52,130 bases of DNA from NCBI GenBank assembly GCA_024635655.1, contig JAGXIL010000029.1:1-52130 (forward strand), in the 5' to 3' direction. The notes under the pieces are model-generated. The model ran no database searches. It had not been told where the DNA came from and saw nothing but the letters and a program-made list of their open reading frames with translations. The translations under genes were made by a program, and so were the position numbers. Source of the DNA: Gillisia sp. GTDB taxonomy: Bacteria; Bacteroidota; Bacteroidia; Flavobacteriales; Flavobacteriaceae. Shown here in pieces: positions 24,098 through 32,329 of the stretch (position 1 is its first letter; the number at the start of each line of letters is the position of its first letter).

Positions 24098-24331
24098 AAT
24101 CCTGTGTTGTTTTCGCCTTCAGAGCTGAATTTATCTTTACGGTTTATAATATCTGTACCTAATCTAAGCTCAAGATTTTCAGGAAGTCCATACATCAAGG
24201 GTAGGAGCTTCGTTTTCAACTGGTCTGTCTGTAATTAATTCCTCAGGGGAAGGAGTATTTTCCTGCGCAGTTCCCAGGTAGGACACAAACAATATAAAGC
24301 AGGAGCTGACAAGATATTTAATGTTTTTCAC
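24097..24331 (-). pseudogene. 5' part of the interrupted outer-membrane transporter gene
   Basis: A GTG at 24331 begins a typical signal peptide (MKNIKYLVSSCFILFVSYLG, then TAQ) followed by EELITDRPVENEAPTL, close to the ITDRPDQTEA start common in the MetA-like transporter family. This frame stops at 24179. A second frame carries MYGLPENLELRLGTD and FSSEGENNTGLT, the next conserved part of the same family, so codons have been lost and the phase changed between them. The sequence then leaves the family at about 24097. The natural continuation, LGAKIGIAEENG, is found at 21786 on the same strand. Best read as the 5' remnant of one gene. Confidence 0.7.
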
Positions 24332-24422
24332 TATGGTAGCTTGGGGAATAAAACATAGAAAATATACTCGCTAAAGAACATAAAGAGAAGTTAAAAAAAG
24401 AGGAGCCAGAAGATTATTTAGA

Positions 24423-25157
24423 TTATATTCCTCTTTCCTTCTGGATATGTTCGTATGCCTCCTGAACTTTCCTGAACTTGTCTTCAGCTCCACGCCTGTA
24501 TGCTTCATCCATATGCTGAAGTTTATCTGGATGGTATTTTTTTGCCATTGTTCTAAAGGCTTTTTTTACTTCAGCATCTGTAGCTGTTTTTTCGATTTCA
24601 AGGATCTTATATGCATTGTCTGCTGTTTGAAAGAACATGGCTTTGATACTTTCAAAATCCCGCTTCATAATATTGAGATATCCGGAGATATCTGAAAGCA
24701 TATTAAGTTCAGCCTGAGAAACCATTCCATCTGCTTTTGCAATGCTGAATAAAAAATGAATGATCTGAAGGCGTACCTCATAGCGGGTACGTTGTTGCAG
24801 GTATTGACCTATACGCTGGGCGGAAATTTCCCGGCTCTTGATCACCTCATTAAATGTTCTGAAGGTTGCGTTTGCCCTTTCTTTACCGTATGCCTGGACA
24901 AAATAAGCCCGTACATAATCCAGTTCTCTTTGAGAGACAGTTCCGTCGCTTTTAATCACAAGGGAAGCGAGCGATAGCAGGTTTAGTTCAAAATCTCCGG
25001 GGGTAACGGTGGTAGCTCCACCCTCAGCAAACACACCCTTAAATCCACCGGCAGATCTGCTCCAGTTATCAATAAGGGTTCCAATAATAAATCCAAGAAT
25101 TGCTCCGGGAAACCTAAAAAACATATAGCCCAAAACGGCCAGGATCCATTTAAACAT
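24423..25157 (-). CDS. TerB-DnaJ co-chaperone, DjlA-like
   Basis: A 244-residue protein. The N-terminus (about 1-30) is a glycine-containing membrane segment (WILAVLGYMFFRFPGAILGFI). A TerB-type helical domain follows (about 55-165, LNLLSLASLVIKSDGTVSQREL and IAKADGMVSQAELNML, acidic metal-binding-like turns). The C-terminus (about 175-240) is a J domain with KKYHPDK, the HPD motif that stimulates the DnaK ATPase. This order matches DjlA, an inner-membrane-anchored co-chaperone. No DnaK gene is adjacent. A minus-strand -7 element lies 26 bp upstream. Confidence 0.9.
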   Translation of the reverse strand: MFKWILAVLGYMFFRFPGAILGFIIGTLIDNWSRSAGGFKGVFAEGGATTVTPGDFELNLLSLASLVIKSDGTVSQRELDYVRAYFVQAYGKERANATFRTFNEVIKSREISAQRIGQYLQQRTRYEVRLQIIHFLFSIAKADGMVSQAELNMLSDISGYLNIMKRDFESIKAMFFQTADNAYKILEIEKTATDAEVKKAFRTMAKKYHPDKLQHMDEAYRRGAEDKFRKVQEAYEHIQKERGI

Positions 25158-25182
25158 GAATTTTCATCTAATTTTTAAAAAA

Positions 25183-25190
25183 CAAAGATA
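25183..25190 (-). promoter_or_regulatory. Promoter -7 element for the DjlA-like gene
   Basis: Minus-strand TATCTTTG matches TAnnTTTG, 25 bp before the start codon. Confidence 0.45.
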
Positions 25191-25425
25191 GCATTTTACC
25201 AAAGGTTAAAAAGGTGGAAAGGGAACAAAGTAAAAGCTTTATCCTTTTATTTGAAAGTGTCCTGAATACAATTACCTGAATACCTAAATAGACTTTAATT
25301 GAATTTTGAAAATGAAAAAATGGAGCTGTTATGGTATAAAAGAGTACTATAGCAGAAATTCGCTCTTGTGGAATTTAACCTTGCTTTAACCCTTAAAATT
25401 TAAGGTTTTGCTATATTTAAACTAA

Positions 25426-25821
25426 ATGAAAAAGATGAAAGAAATGGGAAAGATCTTAGGATTATTAATACTAGTAGCCATATTCACAACATCAGCCGGG
25501 TGTGCTCAAAATCCATTACAGGAAGAACCTACGCAGGAAATAAGAGAAATGGCACGTGAGGAATCAGATTTCTGGAGTACCGAATTGGGCCTTACCGAAA
25601 AACAGGAAATTCTTATGGAGAAAAAGTTGACAGAATATGCTATAAAAAAAGATCAGCTTTTACAGTCAAAGATGCAGGAGGAAGCTAAAGCAGCGCGTAT
25701 CCTTGAACTACAGGAAGCTGAAACCCGCGACATGACCGATATTTTGACCCGGGAACAATATGAAGTATATCTGGTTAAAAAGGAAGAACGTTTAAATGAG
25801 CAGACGAAGATCGAACCTTAA
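25426..25821 (+). CDS. Hypothetical lipoprotein with helical, Spy/CpxP-like region
   Basis: A 131-residue protein with an N-terminal hydrophobic segment ending in SAGC (Cys at about 26), a lipobox. The mature part is nearly all helical and charged. It contains LGLTEKQEILMEKKL and LTREQYEVYLVKKEE, two LTxxQ-like segments separated by a Glu/Lys-rich helix, reminiscent of Spy/CpxP-type periplasmic proteins, although similarity is only at pattern level. The start is the first of three close ATG codons; the second or third would shorten the N-terminus by a few residues. It is monocistronic as far as visible. Confidence 0.7.
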   Translation: MKKMKEMGKILGLLILVAIFTTSAGCAQNPLQEEPTQEIREMAREESDFWSTELGLTEKQEILMEKKLTEYAIKKDQLLQSKMQEEAKAARILELQEAETRDMTDILTREQYEVYLVKKEERLNEQTKIEP

Positions 25822-25913
25822 CGACGCTCAAAGTCTGATATCTATGCTCTCACTTATAGTCTGGAGCTATACTTCCATAGGAAGATGAGATATTTAAAAC
25901 AAACTTATTTCCG

Positions 25914-25921
25914 TACCTTTG
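25914..25921 (+). promoter_or_regulatory. Promoter -7 element for the bacilliredoxin gene
   Basis: TACCTTTG matches TAnnTTTG, 31 bp before the start codon. Confidence 0.5.
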
Positions 25922-25952
25922 TCGCTAGAAATTTTAATAAAATATTCAATAT

Positions 25953-26363
25953 ATGTATCCAGCAGAATTAGTTAAACCAATGAGAGAAGACCTTACAAAT
26001 GTAGGTTTTCAGGAGTTACACACCGTTGCCGATGTGGAAGAAGCCATGGCAAAGAAAGGAACTACTTTGGTAGTAGTTAACTCGGTATGTGGGTGTGCAG
26101 CTGCCAACGCCCGCCCGGGTGCAAGAATTTCTTTACAAAACAGCAAAGTTCCTGATAATTTAGTTACCGTTTTTGCAGGAGTTGACAGAGAAGCAACAGA
26201 TAAGGCTCGTGATATGATGGTCCCTTTTCCTCCTTCTTCGCCATCCATGGCATTATTTAAAGATGGGGAACTAGTACATATGCTGGAGCGTCATCACATT
26301 GAAGGCCGCCCGGCAGAAATGATCTCAGAAAACCTGGTTAGTGCTTACAACGAATACTGTTAG
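25953..26363 (+). CDS. BrxA/BrxB family bacilliredoxin
   Basis: A 136-residue thioredoxin-fold protein of the YphP/YqiW family. The active motif is CGC (Cys46-Gly-Cys48) in VVVNSVCGCAAANARPG, which is diagnostic. PFPPSSPSMALFKDGELVHM supplies the cis-proline region. In Bacillus these enzymes remove bacillithiol from oxidised proteins; many Bacteroidetes also make bacillithiol, so the same role is plausible, but the partner pathway is not in this window. Cytoplasmic; no signal peptide. It has its own promoter and terminator. Confidence 0.95.
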   Translation: MYPAELVKPMREDLTNVGFQELHTVADVEEAMAKKGTTLVVVNSVCGCAAANARPGARISLQNSKVPDNLVTVFAGVDREATDKARDMMVPFPPSSPSMALFKDGELVHMLERHHIEGRPAEMISENLVSAYNEYC

Positions 26364-26392
26364 TAAGACATCCTGAAACTGGAAATAACTAC

Positions 26393-26420
26393 AAGCCAGC
26401 CTTAACGGGCTGGCTTTTTT
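26393..26420 (+). terminator. Rho-independent terminator after the bacilliredoxin gene
   Basis: A nine-pair stem AAGCCAGCC/GGCTGGCTT with a six-base loop, followed by a T-run, 29 bp after the stop codon. Confidence 0.9.
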
Positions 26421-26472
26421 CTGTCTGTAAATTCCAATAAATATGTACCTTCCCTTTTTAATCTGATTATTT

Positions 26473-26850
26473 ATGAAATATCTTCTTGTGATCATTCTTT
26501 TATCAGGTGGCATCCTGGGATGTTCTCAACATGTAAATGCTCCGGTTGCAGATCTGGCAGAGCTGCAGCAGCAGTTCACGAAGATCCAGGAATTCATAGA
26601 TTCCGGTAATTGCACAAATGCATCAGGGTGCAGTTTTATAGCGGTAGGAAAAAAACCCTGTGGAGGACCCGGAGGATATCTCGCATTTTCCACAAGTATT
26701 GATGTTGAGGTTTTGGAACAAATGGTAAAAGCTTATACTGAAGCTGAGGAGGCCTATCAAGATCGTACAGGCGCCTCAAGTGACTGCAGCATTGTACCGG
26801 ACCCTAAAGTGCTGGGCTGTGAAGATGGAAAATGTGTTATTATAGAATAA
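26473..26850 (+). CDS. Cysteine-rich hypothetical lipoprotein
   Basis: A 125-residue protein with signal peptide ending in the lipobox LGC (Cys17). The mature domain contains six further cysteines (GNCTNASGC, KPCGGPGG, SSDCS, LGCEDGKC), suggesting up to three disulfides in the periplasm. SFIAVGKKPCGGPGGYLAFS is the most family-like block, and I have seen similar small proteins in Bacteroidetes without known function. There is no recognised catalytic motif. The gene follows the bacilliredoxin terminator and precedes the acyltransferase, which has its own promoter. Confidence 0.75.
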   Translation: MKYLLVIILLSGGILGCSQHVNAPVADLAELQQQFTKIQEFIDSGNCTNASGCSFIAVGKKPCGGPGGYLAFSTSIDVEVLEQMVKAYTEAEEAYQDRTGASSDCSIVPDPKVLGCEDGKCVIIE

Positions 26851-26858
26851 ATATCCAA

Positions 26859-26888
26859 TTGTTATATTTGTTATAAAATGTACTTTTG
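26859..26888 (+). promoter_or_regulatory. Promoter of the PlsC-like gene
   Basis: TTG at 26859-26861 and TACTTTTG at 26881-26888, separated by 19 bp, match the Bacteroidetes -33 and -7 elements in sequence and spacing. The start codon is 19 bp downstream. Confidence 0.6.
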
Positions 26889-26906
26889 CAAGAGTTAAAA
26901 TAGACA

Positions 26907-27638
26907 ATGAGAAAACTACTTGCCTACCCCCTTTCGGTAATTTCCTACTTTTTTTTCTTTTTAACACTGGTAATTTTTCACGGGATCCAATGGCTTTCAC
27001 TAAAACTTGGAGGATACCAGGCGCACAAAAAATCTGTAGAGATATTTAATTTCTTCCTGATGAGATGCCTGAACATTCTCGGCACCCGATTTAGCATAGA
27101 TAATCCTCACGATATTCCGGTAGACAAGCCATGTATCTTTGTTTCCAACCACCAGGGGATATATGATATTCCACCTATAATCTGGTACCTGAGAAAGCAC
27201 CATCCCAAATTTATAAGTAAAAAAGAACTTGGTAAAGGTATTCCCGGCATTTCCTTCAATCTCAGGCACGGTGGGTCGGCCTTAATAGACCGTAAGAATC
27301 CAAAGCAGGCAGTAGTTGAAATAGTGAGATTTGCCGAATACCTGAAAAAGACAAAGAGATCTGCCGTTATATTTCCTGAAGGCACCCGCAGCAGAACCGG
27401 AAAACCTAAAACCTTTGCCCGTACAGGGATGCAGATCCTTTTCAAAAAAATGCCCGACGCCCTCATAGTTCCCCTTACTATAAATAATTCGTGGAAATTA
27501 TTTGAGTATGGAAGCTTTCCTTTGGGAATAGGGGTACATATTACAATGAAAGTTCACGAGCCTATCCCTGCCAATTCTGATGATCCGGATAGTCTCATCG
27601 CTAAAGTAGAACGTACCATAATTGCAGATATTAAATAA
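26907..27638 (+). CDS. plsC: 1-acyl-sn-glycerol-3-phosphate acyltransferase
   Basis: A 243-residue membrane-associated acyltransferase. Motif I is SNHQGIYD with His82 and Asp87 (HX4D); motif III is VIFPEGTRSRTG with Glu158-Gly159; the VPLTINNSW block corresponds to motif IV. An N-terminal hydrophobic helix (about 9-35) anchors it. The enzyme places the second acyl chain during phosphatidic acid synthesis. Bacteroidetes often have several such enzymes, so this one could also serve an acyl lipid other than phospholipids. It is followed by the HD hydrolase gene about 50 bp later. Confidence 0.88.
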   Translation: MRKLLAYPLSVISYFFFFLTLVIFHGIQWLSLKLGGYQAHKKSVEIFNFFLMRCLNILGTRFSIDNPHDIPVDKPCIFVSNHQGIYDIPPIIWYLRKHHPKFISKKELGKGIPGISFNLRHGGSALIDRKNPKQAVVEIVRFAEYLKKTKRSAVIFPEGTRSRTGKPKTFARTGMQILFKKMPDALIVPLTINNSWKLFEYGSFPLGIGVHITMKVHEPIPANSDDPDSLIAKVERTIIADIK

Positions 27639-27688
27639 AATATTGTCAGGTCTCCAGGACTATTTCCATCAAATTACTATATCAAAAT

Positions 27689-28342
27689 ATGTCGGAACAA
27701 AATATTATAGATAACACTAAAGCATTTGTAAAAAAAACCCTTATCAATGCCGAAGGAGGACACGATTGGTTCCACATTGAAAGGGTATATAATAATGCAC
27801 AACTTTTAGCTAAAAACGAGGAAGCAAATACTTTTGTGGTATGCCTGGGAGCGTTATTACACGATATTGCAGATTATAAGTTTCACAACGGGGATGAAAC
27901 CGTTGGGCCAGAAATGGCAAGAAATTTTTTAGCTACCCAGGAGGTTGATCCGGAGGTGATTACTCACGTTATAAAGATAATTGAAAATATTTCCTTTAAA
28001 GGGGGAAACACAAATCGGGATTTTCACTCCACAGAACTTGATATTGTTCAGGATGCAGACCGCCTGGATGCCCTTGGAGCCATTGGGATCGCACGAACCT
28101 TCAACTATGGAGGATTTAAAGGTAGAGCTCTGTATGACCCTGAGATCAAGCCACACCTTACTATGACCAAAGAGGAGTATAAATTATCTACCGCTCCCAC
28201 CATAAATCATTTTTACGAAAAGCTGCTTTTACTCAAAGATAGGATGAATACAGCAACAGGCCGTCGTATTGCAGAAGAACGCCACCTTTTTATGTTATTG
28301 TTTTTGAAAGAATTCTATGCAGAATGGCAGGGAGAAAAATAA
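27689..28342 (+). CDS. HD domain phosphohydrolase
   Basis: A 217-residue soluble protein of the YpgQ/YedJ-like HD group. Metal-site residues are visible as GGHDWFHIERV (His25, His29), LLHDIADY (His58-Asp59) and VQDADRLDALGAIGIARTF (the distal Asp near 120), typical of HD hydrolases acting on nucleotides or phosphorylated compounds. The substrate is not known. It follows plsC in the same direction and may share its transcript. Its 3' end faces the cytochrome-b-like gene on the other strand. Confidence 0.9.
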   Translation: MSEQNIIDNTKAFVKKTLINAEGGHDWFHIERVYNNAQLLAKNEEANTFVVCLGALLHDIADYKFHNGDETVGPEMARNFLATQEVDPEVITHVIKIIENISFKGGNTNRDFHSTELDIVQDADRLDALGAIGIARTFNYGGFKGRALYDPEIKPHLTMTKEEYKLSTAPTINHFYEKLLLLKDRMNTATGRRIAEERHLFMLLFLKEFYAEWQGEK

Positions 28343-28397
28343 ATCCCCCTCCAGCTCCCCCGAAAAGGGATGGTTAAAATATTCTAAGCTCCAATTT

Positions 28398-28835
28398 TTA
28401 TAACCATGTATTCCATGGGATACGGGACAACATAACAAGTAAGGCAATGGTATAAAATATTGCCAGGATCTTAAATTTTGGAGTGGAGGTAAGTTTCTTC
28501 TTATGTTTAGAGTATCCAATAGTAATTAGCGCTACTGCAATGATCATCATTAGAGGGTGTTCAACTATATAAAGGCGCAGGGTTGGGTCCCGCATCACCT
28601 CTCCCATTCCTACTTCTCCAAAAGCCTTAAGGTACGGAGCCGTAAAAAACAAGACGAACCCTATAAGTAACTGAATATGCGAAACTATCAATGTAAAGAG
28701 TGCAATTCTGAAATTCATTGCACCATATTCCTTATTCGTAAAATATCCTACCAAAGAATTCACAGATGCGATAATTAAGATAAGAAGAACTAGATATGCC
28801 CAATAAGAGTGGATGAACAAGACTGTTTCGTACAT
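28398..28835 (-). CDS. Four-helix membrane protein, 'cytochrome B'-like
   Basis: A 145-residue integral membrane protein with four predicted helices (about 5-27, 45-67, 92-110, 120-138). Histidines sit within or next to helices: IHSYWAY (His9), VSHIQLLIGF (His53) and VEHPLMM (His92), an arrangement that might bind heme, and such proteins are often labelled cytochrome B in Flavobacteria. No function is established. It has no signal peptide. It is downstream, on the same strand, of nothing close: the next minus-strand gene upstream is beyond the plsC-HD pair's end on the other side, and the neighbouring Oar-like receptor gene ends in a terminator about 90 bp away. Confidence 0.75.
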   Translation of the reverse strand: MYETVLFIHSYWAYLVLLILIIASVNSLVGYFTNKEYGAMNFRIALFTLIVSHIQLLIGFVLFFTAPYLKAFGEVGMGEVMRDPTLRLYIVEHPLMMIIAVALITIGYSKHKKKLTSTPKFKILAIFYTIALLVMLSRIPWNTWL

Positions 28836-28870
28836 TTTAGTTAAATTTTATGTAAATATACATTATTAAA

Positions 28871-28901
28871 TAAAAAAACCGCCCCGAAAGTTCGGGGCGG
28901 T
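28871..28901 (-). terminator. Rho-independent terminator after the Oar-like receptor
   Basis: CCGCCCCGA/TCGGGGCGG form a nine-pair GC-rich stem with a four-base loop, extended by an A-T pair. On the minus strand a run of seven T follows. It lies about 30 bp past the receptor's stop codon. Confidence 0.92.
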
Positions 28902-28928
28902 CTTAGAAAGTTTTGGGTGGAAGAAATA

Positions 28929-31900
28929 CTAGTTAAAAGAGTATCTCAATCCAACCTGAGCCTGCCATCTTGAAGACTGCAAACCTGCATCATCAATTTG
29001 ATTTATTGTAGCACCTGTATTAGGATCAAATGTGAATTCTGGAGTTGTTCCATCTTCAGCAAATCCTTCAAAATTTGTAAATCTCTGTGTGCCGGTAAAG
29101 TTTCTCACACCCCATTCTTTGTTAAGGAAGTTTGTGAAATTAAAAATATCGGCTGAAAATTCAAACTTGTGATTTGTTTCTTTGATTTTAACAGCAAATT
29201 CCTGAGCAAACTTAAGGTCTATAATATGTGACCAGGCTGTTCTGTCTCCGTTTCTTTCTGCAAATTGTCCTCTTCTGGTACTTAAATAATCGTTACCTTC
29301 AATATAAGCATCCATTAAAGCCCATTGTTGAGCAGCAGTACTTGTTACATTACCATCTCTGTCCGTCATATCTACCAAATGAGCTTCAGCTTCATTTGAA
29401 GGAATGAAAGGTAGTGCTCCTGTAAAGTTCCCGGTATCATTAATTAAACGTGCACCGTTTACTGCATAAGTGAAAGGATCACCTTGTCTACCTTCGTAGA
29501 ATAATCCAATACGGGTATTCAGATTTTTTGTCCATTTAAACTCTACGGTTGAATTGGCAATAACTCTGTGTCCGGGTGAAAAATCAGACCTGGAAAGGCT
29601 AATGTTATTAGATCCGTTTACAGTCTCCTGGAATCTCCATTGTGAACTATTCTGGGAAGATGTGGCATCAAACAACACGGTAGATTCTCCATATGAGTAT
29701 GAAACCTGCCCTGTAACATCAATAAATGAGCTATAGAAATTTTTAGCCAAGGTACCGGTAACGTTATAAGAATCACCTTCTTTTACGTTGTAGCCCATGT
29801 ATACTGCATCATACGTATCATCAATTCTATCGCCGGAATAATGAAAACGTGATCCTGCTCCTGTAGTGGTAAATTCCGGTGCTTCAAGATTTATGTTCTC
29901 GTAGGCAACGGCGTTTACATCATTGTTGTAAATAATATCTGCAGAAACTGTCCAGTTACCGGGTAATCTTTGATCTACAGCAAAGTTGGTCTTCCAAACT
30001 TGTGGTAGTTTAAAGTCTTTAGCGAATAGATTGATTTCACCTCCAACTCTTCCGGAACCTTGTGGCGGGTCTTGCAGCTGGTTATTAGGATTAGGTTCAA
30101 AATCAGGAACACCATCCCCGGTTCTAAACACATATCCTGCAGTTAATCCGTTATTGTTATATGCTCCACCAGGCCATACTAATGGTAACCTGGAGGTAAA
30201 TATTCCGGTTCCACCTCTAATCTGCGTAGTATTATCGCCTTTAACGTCCCAGTTAAAACCAAATCGAGGAGCGAAGTGAATACTTGCATCAATTCCTTCT
30301 CCTACTCTAGCCCCTCTTAGATCCTGACCCTGACCTTCAAGAAGAGGGATTGTTCTGTTGTTGAAATCTTCATTTACAAGACCATCTCCCCAAAAAGGAA
30401 CATCAATTCTGGCTCCGAAAGTTAATTTCAAATTATCTGTAGCACTATAAACATCCTGGGCATATAACCCAAACTGAAATATATCAAATTCGGCAGCCCC
30501 TTCAGAATCATCACCAGATCCGCCAATTAAGGAGTATCCATGACGATAACGGTTTGGCTGGTTACCCTGTAAAAAATCATTTAAATTATCAAACCTGTAG
30601 TCTCCAAAGTTCTGTCTGAAGAAAACGTTTCTTGAAGAAGAAAATTCATTATTGGTTCCAATAGTAATATTATGCTTACCTGCATAAATATCAAAATTAT
30701 CAGTAATTGTAAGATTACTTTGGTCAAGAGCGTTTGCTGTAGAAAAAGCCTCAGATCCAAAATTGATATTTCCCTGGCCATCCTCAATTTGAACACTTGG
30801 GAAAGCGCCTCCTTCAGGATCCCGGTTATCATTTACTCTTGTTAAACCAATTACAAGGTTATTAGCCATATTGTTACCAATTTTTGAGCTTAATTCTAAC
30901 GCGGTAGAATTGGTTACAGACTCAAAGTTCACAGCACCATTAAAGAAATTCACGTTACTTGGAGTGGAACCACGTGCCTGTAATTGAACGGCTTTAACGT
31001 AACTATGCTTAAAAGATAATTTATGGTTTTCATTGATGTTCCAGTCAATCTTACCAATCAATTTATCACTAACCAATGAAGATGCAGTATTTAAAAATGC
31101 TCCCGGTTCGTAACCGTATTCATTAGCTAAAAAGTTTGACAGGTTTGTAATGTCTGCCTCAGATGCATCACCTCTGTAATTTATAAAATCAAAAGGTTGT
31201 GGAGTTTCATTATCCTGTCTTTCGTAATTCACGAAAAAGAACAATTTATCTTCTACAATTGGACCTCCTAATCTTACACCTGTAGTTAACGCAGTAAACT
31301 CATCCAGTCTCTCACGTTCCCCGTCACCGGCTAAACCGGCTGGAGTTTTACCTGCTAATTTTTCATTTCTTAAGAAACTATAAGCCGATCCTTCAAAATT
31401 ATTGGTACCTGATTTTGTTATCGCATTTATACTTCCTCCTGCAAAACCTGATTGTCTTACATCAAAAGGAGCAACGTTTATTTGAAAAGACTCAATTGCG
31501 TCAAGTGAAATAGGACTAACACCTGTTTGACCACCATTCGTTCCACTGGCGGCTAATCCAAATACATCATTGTTAACAGCTCCATCAATGTATAATGCAT
31601 TGTACCGGTTATTTTGGCCTGCAATTGAAATAACGTCATCTCCACTTACCTGAGCTTGCGGCGTTAATCTTGCGAAATCTGCAATATTCCTGGAGATAGA
31701 AGGCAAAGTACTTACCTGTCTTTGGCTCACATTTGTTTCAGCACCTGTTTTACCAGAGTCAAAAATACTGTTGCGCTGTCCTGAAATTACGATCTCATCA
31801 AGAGCATTTTGGCTCTCACTTAGATCAGCATTAATGGATTTCGAATCTCCAAGATTAAGATTAATATTTGTAGCCTGGAATGTTTCAAAACCAACATAAG

Positions 31901-32147
31901 AAATAGTAACCAAATAAGGTCCTCCTACCCGCATATTGGAAATACGGTAGTATCCTTCAAAATCTGTCATAGCACCATATTCAGTACCTGAAGGTTGATG
32001 CACTGCAATAACATTAGCTCCCGGAAGAGGCTCTCCTGCAGAATCGGAAACCCTTCCGTTAATGGCAGCAGTTGTAACTCCCTGAGCAAATGTCACGGCC
32101 GTCATCATTAAGAAAGCCACGATAAATAAACTGGTAATCTTTTTCAT
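28929..32147 (-). CDS. Oar-like TonB-dependent receptor with carboxypeptidase regulatory domain
   Basis: About 1072 residues from the ATG at 32147; an upstream ATG at 32183 would add 12 residues before the signal peptide. Order: signal peptide ending in TFAQG, carboxypeptidase-like/Cna-B-like domain (about 25-110, AAINGRVSDSAGEPLPGANV), plug (about 120-235, SRNIADFARLTPQAQV, GAVNNDVFGLAASG), then a very long barrel ending in GLRYSFN. This architecture is that of the Oar-like group, first known from Myxococcus and common in Bacteroidetes. Its cargo is unknown. No SusD partner is next to it, so a polysaccharide-utilisation role is unlikely. It has a long AT-rich leader and its own terminator. 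Confidence 0.9.
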   Translation of the reverse strand: MKKITSLFIVAFLMMTAVTFAQGVTTAAINGRVSDSAGEPLPGANVIAVHQPSGTEYGAMTDFEGYYRISNMRVGGPYLVTISYVGFETFQATNINLNLGDSKSINADLSESQNALDEIVISGQRNSIFDSGKTGAETNVSQRQVSTLPSISRNIADFARLTPQAQVSGDDVISIAGQNNRYNALYIDGAVNNDVFGLAASGTNGGQTGVSPISLDAIESFQINVAPFDVRQSGFAGGSINAITKSGTNNFEGSAYSFLRNEKLAGKTPAGLAGDGERERLDEFTALTTGVRLGGPIVEDKLFFFVNYERQDNETPQPFDFINYRGDASEADITNLSNFLANEYGYEPGAFLNTASSLVSDKLIGKIDWNINENHKLSFKHSYVKAVQLQARGSTPSNVNFFNGAVNFESVTNSTALELSSKIGNNMANNLVIGLTRVNDNRDPEGGAFPSVQIEDGQGNINFGSEAFSTANALDQSNLTITDNFDIYAGKHNITIGTNNEFSSSRNVFFRQNFGDYRFDNLNDFLQGNQPNRYRHGYSLIGGSGDDSEGAAEFDIFQFGLYAQDVYSATDNLKLTFGARIDVPFWGDGLVNEDFNNRTIPLLEGQGQDLRGARVGEGIDASIHFAPRFGFNWDVKGDNTTQIRGGTGIFTSRLPLVWPGGAYNNNGLTAGYVFRTGDGVPDFEPNPNNQLQDPPQGSGRVGGEINLFAKDFKLPQVWKTNFAVDQRLPGNWTVSADIIYNNDVNAVAYENINLEAPEFTTTGAGSRFHYSGDRIDDTYDAVYMGYNVKEGDSYNVTGTLAKNFYSSFIDVTGQVSYSYGESTVLFDATSSQNSSQWRFQETVNGSNNISLSRSDFSPGHRVIANSTVEFKWTKNLNTRIGLFYEGRQGDPFTYAVNGARLINDTGNFTGALPFIPSNEAEAHLVDMTDRDGNVTSTAAQQWALMDAYIEGNDYLSTRRGQFAERNGDRTAWSHIIDLKFAQEFAVKIKETNHKFEFSADIFNFTNFLNKEWGVRNFTGTQRFTNFEGFAEDGTTPEFTFDPNTGATINQIDDAGLQSSRWQAQVGLRYSFN

Positions 32148-32253
32148 TTTACTTGTTAAGTTATGATTTATATTTCTCGGCAAAAGAAGTCAATTAACCC
32201 TTACCTAACTTTAACTGAATGTTAAGAATTAGAGTTTAACAACTTTCGCCGTG

Positions 32254-32261
32254 CAAATTTA
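32254..32261 (-). promoter_or_regulatory. Promoter -7 element for the Oar-like receptor
   Basis: Minus-strand TAAATTTG matches TAnnTTTG, about 107 bp before the start codon, which leaves a leader of roughly 100 nt. Confidence 0.4.
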
Positions 32262-32329
32262 AATTAAACCTACAAGCTATGAATATGAGAATTTGAAAAG
32301 TGCTAACATTTTATTAACAAAGCGCAGTG

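Noticed and set aside
24031..24219. 62-codon frame as an independent small gene
   Set aside because: Its first half is transporter family sequence and its second half is an out-of-frame reading of a barrel fragment. It is part of the pseudogene remains.
28929..32147. Polysaccharide utilisation locus around the Oar-like receptor
   Set aside because: No SusD-like gene, glycoside hydrolase or hybrid sensor is adjacent; the architecture is Oar-like rather than SusC-like.
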